Shown here: piece after piece, positions 45,147 to 54,600 of the stretch
Position numbering within the stretch: position 1 is the first letter of the stretch
Layout: each line of letters begins with the position of its first letter
NCBI RefSeq assembly: GCF_002028425.1
Contig: NZ_CP020042.1
Span: 6,237,560 to 6,301,559 of the forward strand
DNA: 64,000 bases
From: Streptomyces katrae
Lineage (GTDB): Bacteria; Actinomycetota; Actinomycetes; Streptomycetales; Streptomycetaceae
Reading direction: 5' to 3'
Translations under genes and position numbers: made by a program
The notes under the pieces: model-generated
Seen by the model: only the letters and a program-made list of their open reading frames with translations
Told to the model about the DNA's origin: nothing
Database searches by the model: none

Positions 45147-46394
45147 ATGTATTTCGACGAGGGGGAGTTCGGCCTCCCGGGACTCCTGCTGATGGAGCTT
45201 GATTCCTGGCAGCAGTCACCGCTGGCCGACGAATTTCCCTATGCCAATGTCGTGCGCTACGTCAGATCCGTCGGAAAGCACTTCCTCGCGGCGCCCGTCG
45301 TCGAGGCGCTCGTCCGGGCCCGCGCCGGCGGCCCCGAGATCCCCGGTGACGACGCGAGCCGCGACCACCTGCGGCGATTCCTCTCGGTGGTGCTGGACAA
45401 GCACGACGGGACCTACGACTACACCACCTACACGGCCCTGGACCTGCTGCGCCCGCAGAAGGCGGTACCGCTTCCGGAACTCGAGGACGAGGTCGGCACG
45501 CGCATTGCGTTCCTGCTCTACGATGCCCTCGCATTCGAGAGCGGGGCGGCATTGGGCCACCGCTCCCAGCTGCCGTGCATGCGTCCCTCCCGGGAAGTCG
45601 TGGAAAAAAGAATGCGGCACGGGCTCCGGGTCGCCGTGGAAATGGATATGCTGAGCGGCAAGCCCCTGACCCCGAAGGTCTCCGGCCTGCAGGAGCGATT
45701 CGATCAGCTCAGCGAAGTGATCGGAGCGGCGCCGCCCGGGATGGCCGCCAGGCTGGACCAGACCCTCATGCCGGTCTACGTCATCCACGATGAATACCTC
45801 TTCATCCGGGTGCTCCAGTCATTCGAGTCGATATTCGAGTGCCTGGCCCGGCTGGCGTCGGAGGCGATCCTCAGGCTCGAAGCCCGGGACGCCGAAGAAG
45901 CCCTCCTGAGCCTTTCCTCGATCTCCCGGGTGCTGAGCGGCGGACTCCCGCTCTTCTCCCTGCTCGCCACGATGCAGCGCGAGTCCTTCGAGTTCTTCAG
46001 GAAGTTCACCGAGGGTGCCAGCGCCATCCAGTCCGTCAACTACAAGACCTTCGAAGCCCTGTGCGGCACGCCCGCGCCCGAGCGCGTCGAGTCCCCGGCC
46101 TTCCGGTCCGTTCCCCAGGTGCGCGGCCGCGTCCTGCAGAGCATGACCACCGTGCGCGGGGCCGCGGACGCACTGATCGCGAGCCACGCCCACGCCCCGG
46201 AAGTCGAGGCGCGCCTGGCCAGGGAGATGGCCCAGATCGAAGCCGTCCACCAGCGCTGGAAGCGAACCCACTACCGGCTGGCCGTCCGCATGATCGGCTC
46301 CGTCAGCGGCACGGGCTACACCGAGGGCACCCCGTATTTGAGATCCGTCATCGACAACCGGCTGTTCCGCCGGGCTGAGGAGACTACGCACTAA
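45147..46394 (+). CDS. Tryptophan 2,3-dioxygenase superfamily protein, first of two
   Basis: A 415-residue protein with the TDO-type heme fold: YVIHDEYLFIRVLQSFESIF (family helix near the active site), LLATMQRESFEFFRKFTEG, and RWKRTHYRLAVRMIGSVSG, where the His is the likely proximal heme ligand, then GTGYTEGTPYLRSV. TDO-superfamily enzymes include indole-ring dioxygenases and tyrosine hydroxylases of antibiotic pathways. The N-terminal 200 residues are larger than in ordinary TDO. GGGGGA lies six bases before the ATG. The stop overlaps the next start (TAATG), suggesting a complex with the neighbouring paralogue. Confidence 0.85.
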   Translation: MYFDEGEFGLPGLLLMELDSWQQSPLADEFPYANVVRYVRSVGKHFLAAPVVEALVRARAGGPEIPGDDASRDHLRRFLSVVLDKHDGTYDYTTYTALDLLRPQKAVPLPELEDEVGTRIAFLLYDALAFESGAALGHRSQLPCMRPSREVVEKRMRHGLRVAVEMDMLSGKPLTPKVSGLQERFDQLSEVIGAAPPGMAARLDQTLMPVYVIHDEYLFIRVLQSFESIFECLARLASEAILRLEARDAEEALLSLSSISRVLSGGLPLFSLLATMQRESFEFFRKFTEGASAIQSVNYKTFEALCGTPAPERVESPAFRSVPQVRGRVLQSMTTVRGAADALIASHAHAPEVEARLAREMAQIEAVHQRWKRTHYRLAVRMIGSVSGTGYTEGTPYLRSVIDNRLFRRAEETTH

Positions 46395-47245
46395 TGGCAC
46401 GACGCATCGAAGAAGGCCGGCCGGGCGAGGCCAAGGCGGTTCTCAACCCCAGCGAGCCCAACCCGCTCCTGCGTTTCGAGTACGACCGCGGCAGCAACTA
46501 CGAGATGGACACCCGGATCACCCTCGCGATGGCCGCCCTGGTCCCCGAGGCGGAGCTGATCAACTCCGATCACCGGATGTTCCAGATCGTCCACCTGGTC
46601 AACGAGTACGTGTGGTGCTCGATGCACAACGAACTGGGGCGTGTGGCCGGGGCCCTGGACAACGACGACTTCGGGCTGGCCGGCCGGCTCATGGCCCGGA
46701 CGAACGGACTGGCGGAACTGCCCGTCCAGTGCGTCCGGATCCTGATGGACCACCTGCCCCAGGCGAGCTTCCTGCGCATGCGCGACCACCTTCCGGCGAA
46801 CACCAGCGGGCTGGACTCCCCGGGCGGACGCAACCTGCGCCGGGTCTGCCGGGCGGTGTGGAAGTCGTTCGAGGCCGCCATGAAGCGGGGCGGCGTGACC
46901 TCCAAGGACCTGATCGAGGAGTTCGCCCGGGAAGGGGGCGAGGCACCCGCCGCGTGGCTGAGCGGGCTCTCGACCGTACAGACCGGACTCCACGCGCTCG
47001 ACTGCAAGCTCATGGAGTGGAACCAGCTCCACCTGCGCCTGGTCCGCCAGCACCTGGGCGGCCACCCGGCGGCGCGTACCGAGCAGGCCTCCGCGGCCGA
47101 CGGCGCCGACGGCCCGACGAGCCTGCGCGGTGAACCCGTGAACGAGCTCGAGCGGCTGTCCGAGCGTTCCGTCTTCCCGCTCCTGTGGAAGAGCGTCGAC
47201 GACGCCTACCGGCAGGCGACCCCGGACCGGACCACGCAGATATGA
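46394..47245 (+). CDS. Tryptophan 2,3-dioxygenase superfamily protein, second of two
   Basis: A 283-residue TDO-like protein: NSDHRMFQIVHLVNEYVWCS, LPQASFLRMRDHLPANTSGL and a C-terminal EWNQLHLRLVRQHLGGHP whose His may ligate heme. It is diverged from the protein at 45147 and shorter, close to the size of bacterial TDO. Whether each binds heme alone or one is a structural partner cannot be told from sequence. Translation is coupled on both sides (TAATG before, ATGA after), so it is made together with the C-A-PCP-KS synthase, whose bound substrate may be its target (inference). Confidence 0.8.
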   Translation: MARRIEEGRPGEAKAVLNPSEPNPLLRFEYDRGSNYEMDTRITLAMAALVPEAELINSDHRMFQIVHLVNEYVWCSMHNELGRVAGALDNDDFGLAGRLMARTNGLAELPVQCVRILMDHLPQASFLRMRDHLPANTSGLDSPGGRNLRRVCRAVWKSFEAAMKRGGVTSKDLIEEFAREGGEAPAAWLSGLSTVQTGLHALDCKLMEWNQLHLRLVRQHLGGHPAARTEQASAADGADGPTSLRGEPVNELERLSERSVFPLLWKSVDDAYRQATPDRTTQI

Positions 47246-50200
47246 GCGACGTCGTCACGGCCGGAGCCGAACAGCTCGACCTCTGGCTGGCCGCGAGCCA
47301 GGAACCGGAATCCTCCCGCTACAACGTTCCCGTCTGCCTGCGGTTCCAGGGCCGCATCGACGAGGCGGCCCTGCGGGTGGCGCTCGCGCGGCTGCACGAG
47401 CGCCACCCGGCACTGCGGTCCTCCTTCCGGGCGGACGAGGACGGCGCGGTGCGCCAGACCGTCGCCGAGCACGTCGAGCCCTCCCTCCGGGTCGTCCGGT
47501 CCGACCAGGACCTCGACGACGCGCGCAGGGCGGCCTGGGCCGAACAGGCGGGGCTCCGGCCCCTCGACATGACCACCCCCGGCCTCCTGCGGTCCGACCT
47601 CCTGCTGGAGCCCGCCGGAGCCGTGCTGGTCATGACGGGCCACCACATCGTGCTCGACGCCGCCTCCGTCGACCTCCTCGTGGACGACCTCTGCGCGTTC
47701 TACGAGCAGGCCACCGGGGCGCAGCCGGCCGGGGCGCGGGCGGAGGAGGCCGGGGAGAGCGGGCAGGACGACGGCGGGGAGCCCTGCGGGCAGGCGGCGG
47801 AGGACCTCGCCCACTGGCTCGCGGTCCTCCACGAGTCCTGCGAGATGCTGGAGCCCCTGCCCGACCTGGTCCGCGGCGTGCGGCCCTCGTCGGCGGCGTG
47901 CGAGGAGGCCTCGCTCACCGGCGAGTCGCTGTCGGCCCTCCGGGCCCACTTCGAGTCCGCGCTGGTCTCCCCGGCGATCGGGGTCCTCGCGGGGTGGACC
48001 GCGGTCCTCCACCAGTGGAGCGGGCAGTCCGAAGGCCTGCTGGGCATCCCGTTCAGCGGGCGGACCGGTCCGGGCCGTGACGACACCGTCGGCCTCGTCG
48101 CACGGGTGCTCCCGGTGAGATCGTCCTTCGCGCCGCAGACCCCGTGGAGCGACCACCTGACGGCCGTCCGCGGCCAGGTGATCGAGTCCTTCGAGCACTC
48201 GGGCGTGGACACCGGCGCCCTCCGCGCGGAGCTCGCGGCGCAGGGCCGGCGCTACCCCGCCTTCCGGGCCACCTTCACCCACCGCACCGAGCCCGGCGTC
48301 AAGCGGCTGTCCTCCGGCACCACCGTCACACGGGCCGACGTGCGACTGGGCGCCGTCAAGCACGACGTGGCGCTGATGGCGGTCGAGGGCGACGGCGGCC
48401 TCACCCTGAAGCTGGACTACGACGCCGGCCTCTACCGGCCGGCGACCGCCCGGGCCATGCTCGACCAGCTCGTCGGCCTCCTGCTCGCCGCCTCGGCGAG
48501 CCCGTCGGCGCCCATGGGCGCCCTCCTGCTGGAGTCCGACGCGGCCGCCGCGCCCGCGGACGGCCCCGCGGCCCCGGCCCCCCACCCGACGGTGACGCCG
48601 CCGCAGATGGTCCTCGACGCCGCGAAGGCCGACCCCGGCCGCATCGCGGTCGTCCACGGCACGCAGTCGCTCACCTACGGGGAACTGGTCGCGGCCTCCT
48701 CCCAGGTCGCCCGATGGCTCCTGGAGGACGACGGCCACGCCCAGGCTTCCGCGCGCCAGTCCGAGGAACTGGTGGCGGTGCTGCTCGGCGAGGGCATCGA
48801 CGCCGTCGTCGCGTTCCTCGGCATCGCCCTGGCGGGCAAGGCGTACCTGCCGATGGAACCCGGGTACCCGGACGAGAAGCTCGCGGCGATCCTGCGTGAC
48901 TCCGGCGTCCGCCGGGTGCTCACCTCGCCCGACGGCGTGGAGCGCGTCTCGCGCCTCGGCCACCCGGCGCACTCCGTCACCGACGTGCGAGCGGCCGCCG
49001 CCGGCCTCCCGGACGTCCCGCCCGGTGTCGCACTCCACCCCGACATGCTCCTCAACGTGCTGTACACCTCCGGATCGACCGGACGGCCCAAGGGCGTGAT
49101 GCTGTCGCACCTGGGCGTCTCCCGGCTCATGCGGGGCGACGGCTACGTCCGCCTCGAAGCGGACGACAGGATCGCCCACTTGTCCCCGTTGAACTTCGAC
49201 GGCGCGACCTACGAGATCTGGGGGGCGCTCACCCACGGCGCGCGCCTGGTGATCCTCGACCGGGAGCTGGCGCTCGCACCCGCCGGCCTCCGCGACGCCA
49301 TCGCGGAACACGGCGTCACCATGCTCATGGTCACCACCCCCCTGTTCCACAACCTCGTCACCGAGGCCCCCGACCTGTTCCAGCACCTGCGGATCATGGT
49401 CTTCGGCGGTGACACGGCCGCGATACCGCAGGTGGCGCGCGCCGTGAAGTGGTGCGGTCCGGGAGTGCTGCTGCACGGGTACGGACCGACCGAGAACTCC
49501 TTCACGTCGATGTTCACCAAGGTCGACGCGGTGGAGGAGGGGAGCCGCACGCTCTCCATCGGACGCTGCGTCCCGGGAACGCAGGCGTACGTCGTCCACG
49601 AGGGGACCTTCGACCTCGCTCCCGTGGGAAGCCCCGGCGAGCTGCTGCTCGGGGGCGTCGGTCTGGCCCGGGGCTACCTCGGCGACCCGCGCCGGACCGC
49701 CGAGGTCTTCGTGCCGGACCCCTTCGGCGGCCGGCCCGGCAGCCGTCTCTACCGCACGGGCGACCGGGTCCGCCTGCTGCCCGGCGGTGAGATCGAGTTC
49801 GTCGGGCGCATGGACGACCAGGTGAAGATCCGCAGCCAGCGCATCGAGCTCGGCGAGATCCGCTCGGCCCTGCTCGCCGACGCCGCGGTCCGCGCCTGCC
49901 ACGTCACCACCTGGCGCAACCCGCGCGGCGAGAAGGAGATCGCGGCCTACCTGGTGATGCGGCCTGGCGGCAGCTGGCAGGACGTGCGGTCCCGGACGGC
50001 CTCGGTCCTCCCGGAATTCGCCGTGCCGACCGCCTGGGCGGAACTGGACGAACTCCCGCTCAACGCCAACGGCAAGGTCGACTGGCGCAGGCTGCCCGCT
50101 CCGCAGCGCCGGTCCGCGCCGCGTCCGGCCACCGCCGGCCGGCCGGCGCCCGCGCCGCCGCACGGACTCGACGCCGTCCGGTCCGCGTGGGGCGAGGTCC

Positions 50201-51687
50201 TGGGCGAGGTCCCGGCGGACGACGACGTGAACTTCTTCGAAGCCGGGGGCCATTCGCTCCTGCTGGTGCGCCTCCAGGCCATGCTGAAGCGGCACGCCGG
50301 TCTGGAGCTGGGCATCGCCGAACTGCTCAGGTACACCACCGTCCGGGCCCAGGCGGCACGGCTGGGCACCCCCGACGGACTCCCGCCGGCCGCCCCGGCC
50401 GCCGGCGCCGCCCGCGCCGACGAGCCGATCGCCATCATCGGCGTCGCCGGACGCTTCGCCCAGGCGCCGGACGTGTACGCCTTCTGGGACAACCTGCGGG
50501 ACGCCCGGGACTGCGTGGCCGGCGCCGACGCGCCGGCGGTCGAACTCGGCGACGGCCGGCTGCGCATCGACCGCTGGGGCCTGCTCGACCAGGCGCGCGC
50601 GTTCGACGCCGAGCTGCTTCGGATGTCCCCGGACGAGGCGCGTGCGACCGACCCGCAGCACGGCCTGCTCCACGAATGCCTCTGGTCGGCCATGGAGAAC
50701 GCCGCGGTCACCCCGGACCGGCTGCGGGGGCGCACCAGCGTCTACGCGGGCTGTGCGGAGACCGGGGCACAGGGATCCCCCGGCGAGGGCTCCCTCGCGG
50801 AGGACCTGTCCCGGGCCTTCACCTCCAGGCCCTCCTTCGCCGCCACCCGGTACTCCTACCGCCACGACTTCCAGGGCGAGAGCGTCATGGTCGACACGGC
50901 CTGCTCGACCTCCCTCGTGGCGGTCCACATGGCCTGCGCGAGCCTGCGCTCCGGCGCCAGCGACTACGCCTTCGCCGGCGGCGTGTCGATCGCCGACCCG
51001 GAGAACGGCGGATACGTCTACGAGCCCGGGATGATCTACGCGACGGACGGCGTCTGCCGGCCCTTCGACGTCCGCGCCACCGGAACGGTGGGCGGGGACG
51101 GCGCCGGTGTCGTCCTGCTCAGGAGGCTGTCCGACGCGCTCCGTGACGGGGATCCGGTCCACGCCGTGATCGTCGGCTCGGCGGTCAACAACGACGGCAA
51201 CCGCAAGGCCGGTTACACGGCGCCCGGAGCGGACGGCCAGGTGGCCGTGCTCCGCAGCGCGCTGCGGGTCGCGGGCCGCGACGCCGGGGACCTCGGCTTC
51301 GTCGAGACCCACGGCACGGGCACCCGGCTCGGCGACGCGGTGGAGGCGACGGCGCTGGGCGAGGTCGTCGGGAAGCGGGCCGCCGCGCTGCCGGTCAGCT
51401 CCGTGAAGTCCGCGATCGGCCACTGCAACACGGCAGCCGGTGTCGCCGGCCTGCTCACCGCGGTCTACGCGCTGCGGGAGAAGGTCCTTCCGGGCACGGT
51501 CAATTCGGGGCAGCCGATCGAGGAGCTCACGCAGAACGAGAGCCTTCGCCTGCTGACCGCGAACGAGCAGTGGCCGGCCGGGGACGCACCGCGGCTCGCC
51601 GGGGTGAGCTCGTTCGGAATCGGCGGCACCAATGCCTGCGTGCTCGTGGAGGAATTCACCGAGCCGACTGGGGGGACCCATCAGTGA
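47242..51687 (+). CDS. NRPS-PKS hybrid, C-A-PCP-KS
   Basis: A 1481-residue megasynthase. The condensation domain (HHIVLDAAS near residue 133) is followed by an adenylation domain (LYTSGSTGRPKGVMLS near 609, LNFDGATYEIWGALTHG, YGPTEN, LNANGKVDWRRLP near 943) and a PCP (FFEAGGHSLLLVRL near 1003). The ketosynthase has the active Cys in VDTACSTSLVAVHMA near 1222 and catalytic His in ETHGTGTRLGD and SAIGHCNTAAG. The protein ends after the KS, whose matching AT and ACP are on the next protein. It adds one amino acid and starts one malonyl extension. Confidence 0.95.
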   Translation: MSDVVTAGAEQLDLWLAASQEPESSRYNVPVCLRFQGRIDEAALRVALARLHERHPALRSSFRADEDGAVRQTVAEHVEPSLRVVRSDQDLDDARRAAWAEQAGLRPLDMTTPGLLRSDLLLEPAGAVLVMTGHHIVLDAASVDLLVDDLCAFYEQATGAQPAGARAEEAGESGQDDGGEPCGQAAEDLAHWLAVLHESCEMLEPLPDLVRGVRPSSAACEEASLTGESLSALRAHFESALVSPAIGVLAGWTAVLHQWSGQSEGLLGIPFSGRTGPGRDDTVGLVARVLPVRSSFAPQTPWSDHLTAVRGQVIESFEHSGVDTGALRAELAAQGRRYPAFRATFTHRTEPGVKRLSSGTTVTRADVRLGAVKHDVALMAVEGDGGLTLKLDYDAGLYRPATARAMLDQLVGLLLAASASPSAPMGALLLESDAAAAPADGPAAPAPHPTVTPPQMVLDAAKADPGRIAVVHGTQSLTYGELVAASSQVARWLLEDDGHAQASARQSEELVAVLLGEGIDAVVAFLGIALAGKAYLPMEPGYPDEKLAAILRDSGVRRVLTSPDGVERVSRLGHPAHSVTDVRAAAAGLPDVPPGVALHPDMLLNVLYTSGSTGRPKGVMLSHLGVSRLMRGDGYVRLEADDRIAHLSPLNFDGATYEIWGALTHGARLVILDRELALAPAGLRDAIAEHGVTMLMVTTPLFHNLVTEAPDLFQHLRIMVFGGDTAAIPQVARAVKWCGPGVLLHGYGPTENSFTSMFTKVDAVEEGSRTLSIGRCVPGTQAYVVHEGTFDLAPVGSPGELLLGGVGLARGYLGDPRRTAEVFVPDPFGGRPGSRLYRTGDRVRLLPGGEIEFVGRMDDQVKIRSQRIELGEIRSALLADAAVRACHVTTWRNPRGEKEIAAYLVMRPGGSWQDVRSRTASVLPEFAVPTAWAELDELPLNANGKVDWRRLPAPQRRSAPRPATAGRPAPAPPHGLDAVRSAWGEVLGEVPADDDVNFFEAGGHSLLLVRLQAMLKRHAGLELGIAELLRYTTVRAQAARLGTPDGLPPAAPAAGAARADEPIAIIGVAGRFAQAPDVYAFWDNLRDARDCVAGADAPAVELGDGRLRIDRWGLLDQARAFDAELLRMSPDEARATDPQHGLLHECLWSAMENAAVTPDRLRGRTSVYAGCAETGAQGSPGEGSLAEDLSRAFTSRPSFAATRYSYRHDFQGESVMVDTACSTSLVAVHMACASLRSGASDYAFAGGVSIADPENGGYVYEPGMIYATDGVCRPFDVRATGTVGGDGAGVVLLRRLSDALRDGDPVHAVIVGSAVNNDGNRKAGYTAPGADGQVAVLRSALRVAGRDAGDLGFVETHGTGTRLGDAVEATALGEVVGKRAAALPVSSVKSAIGHCNTAAGVAGLLTAVYALREKVLPGTVNSGQPIEELTQNESLRLLTANEQWPAGDAPRLAGVSSFGIGGTNACVLVEEFTEPTGGTHQ

Positions 51688-54600
51688 CTGTACAGAACAG
51701 GGTTGAACCACCCTTCATCCTTCCCGTCTCCGCGCGGGGCGCGGCCGCCCTGGCGCACACCTCGACCGGTCTCGCGGCCTTCCTCGAAGACCGCTGGGGC
51801 ACCGCCCTGGGGGATGCGGCGCACACGCTGGTACACGGCCGGGAGGGGTTCGAGCACCGCCTCGCCGTACTCGCCGGCGACACGGAGACCGCGGCGGCCC
51901 TGCTCCGGAACCCGAAGGACCCCTCCGCCGGCGTCCGCACGGGCGTGGCCGCCGCGGGCGAGTGCCGTACGGTCTTCGCCTTCACCGGCCAGGGCGGCCA
52001 GTACACCGGCATGGCGGCGGGCGCGTACGCCGCGTACCCCGAGTTCCGGGAGTGGCTCGACCGGGCCCACGCGCTGCTGGACGGCGTGCTGCCGTACCCG
52101 CTCCTGGACTGCCTGTTCGACCCGGACGGGGCGGAGCGGCTGGCCCGGACGGACATCGCGGCACCCGCGCTGCTCGCCGTCCAGTTCGGCCTGGTGCGCG
52201 TGCTCGCCAGGTACGGGATCCGTCCCGACGCGGTGCTGGGGCACAGCGTGGGCGAGTTCGCCGCCGCGGCCGTCGCGGGTGCGGTGTCCGAGGAGGACGC
52301 GCTCCTGCTGGTGGCCGAGCGCGGCAGGCTGATGGTCGAGAAGACGGAGCCCGGCACCATGCTGTCGGTCCGGTGCCGCCCGGGCTCCGCCTGGGACACC
52401 GCCAGGGTGGCCCGGCTGGTCGCCGACGAGCCCCTGGCGGCGGTCGCCGCCGTCAACAGCCCCCGGGACCTGGTGCTGAGCGGGGAGCGCCGGGTCCTGG
52501 AGAGGATCGAGGAGCTGCTGGGCGGCGAGGGCGTGCGCACGCGACGGCTGTCGGTCTCGCACGCGTTCCACTCCCCGCTCCTGCGCCCGATGGCGGACGA
52601 GTTCCACCGGGCCGCCGAAGCGGTCGCCTGGTCGGCCCCCGCCTCCGCCGCGTGGTTCAGCTGCGCCGCCGGCCCGATGGCCACGGCACCCGACGCTGCG
52701 TACTGGCGGGAGCACCTGCTCCAGCCGGTGGAGTTCTGGGACGCGCTGTCCCAGGTGTGCGCCGGAGGAACCCCGACCGTCCTGGTCGAGGTCGGCCCGC
52801 ACCCCACGCTCCTCCAGCTCGCCGGGCAGCTGGCCGACCCGCCGGGCCTGGTGCAGACGCTCGACCGTGAGCGCGACGCGGCCGCAGGCCTGGCGGGAGC
52901 GGCGGCGCAGGCGTGGTGCCTGGGCGTGCCCGCGGACCTCACCGGCGGCGTGCCCGGCCGCCGGATCCACCTGCCGGGTTACGGATTCGACCGGCGGGTC
53001 CACTCGGAGCGACCGGAAAGCAAGCCGAGCCCGAGCCCGAGCGCGGGTACGACCGCGGGCACGGCCGCCGCCGTGGCGCCGGAAGCCGGCCGGCCGTCGG
53101 CACGTGACGTGCTCGAAGGCATCTGGACGGACCTGCTGTCCGTCACCCCCGAGGACTGCGCCTCGTTCGTCGAGGCCGGCGGCGACTCGCTGGCCCTGCT
53201 GCGGCTGCGCCAGCGCCTCGAGGCCGAGCTGGGCAGCGCGCCCGGCCTGGCCGAACTGCTGGACGCCGGCACCTTCGCGGCGATGCTCGCCCTGCTGCCC
53301 GAGCCGGCGGGGGAGCCCTCCGCCGCGGCCCCGGCCCCGGCCGCAGCCGAGGCTCCGGCCGGATCCCCGCGGACGGTGGCCTACCGGCCGTCCCTGGCCC
53401 AGCAGCGGATGCTGTTCGTGGACCTGATGCAGGACGACTCCAACCAGCACAACGTCACGCTCGCGGTGGACATCGCCGGCCGGGTGGACCCGGCCGCGAT
53501 GCGGGAGGCCTTCACCGACGCACAGCGCCGCCACAGCGGTCTGCGCACCGTGTTCCACCAGCGGGGCGGGCAGTTCGAGACGGAGATCCTCGCCGAGCCG
53601 GGCGTGGAGCTCTCCGTCCTCGACACGGCACACGCACAGCCCGGCCCGCTCCGGCCGCTCACCGGGGACGAGGACGTCCGGGAATGGGTGCGCGACCTGG
53701 GCGAGCCTCCCCTGCGCTGCTTCGCGCAGCCGCCCGTGCGCGCGACGCTGGTCCTCGGACCGGAGCGCAGCCTGCTGGTGATCACCGTGCACCACGCGGT
53801 GACCGACGCGACGTCCATGGGCGTCATGGTCGAGGACCTGGCGCAGGACTACCACCGCCGCCGGGCGGGCGACGACACCCCGGCCCGGGCCAACCGCCAC
53901 CAGTTCCACGACGTCCTCGCCGAACTGGAGCGGGCCGAGCGCAACGACACCACCGGGAGCAGCGCCTACTGGCGGTCACAGCTCGACGGCGCGCCGGACC
54001 TGGTGCCCCTTCCCACCGACCGTCCCCGGCCCGAGGTGCGGGCGGGTGCCGGCGCGATGTGGGGCTGCGACCTGGACCCCGCTCTGGCGTCACGGATCCG
54101 CGCCTTGTCCGCGGAGCTGAACACCACACCGTTCAGCACCATGCTGACCGCCTACGCGGTCCTGCTGCGCCACCACAGCGGCGCCGACGACATGGCGATC
54201 GCGACGCCGGTCACCAGCCGGTCCACCGAGGCGGCGCAGCGGGTCTTCGGACTGATGCTGAACACCCTGGTGCTCAGGGTGAAGCCCGGCCACGACGAGT
54301 CGTTCACCTCCTTGGCGAGGTCCGTGAGCGCGGTGGTGCTCGAAGGGATCCAGCACTCGGCGTTCCCGTTCGACAGGCTGGTCGCCGAGCTGAACCCCAA
54401 GCGGCACCCGGGCCGCACCCCGCTGTTCTCCGTGATGTTCGCGATGCCGGTGGACTTCCCGCTGCCGGCCTTCGACGGCCTGCCCAGCCGCCCGGTGGAA
54501 CTGCCCGGCATCGGCGCGAAGTTCGACCTGACCTTGTACGTCACTCCGGCCGCGGACGGCGGTCTGCACCTGGACCTGGAGTACGACCCGGCGCTCTTCG

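Noticed and set aside
44383..45192. Plus-strand frame spanning the PPTase and continuing to 45192
   Set aside because: Out of frame with the PPTase motifs; Arg-rich shadow, with its last part simply crossing the intergenic promoter.
47206..51711. 1501-residue minus-strand open frame opposite the C-A-PCP-KS gene
   Set aside because: An antisense shadow; Gly/Arg/Val/His-rich and without motifs.
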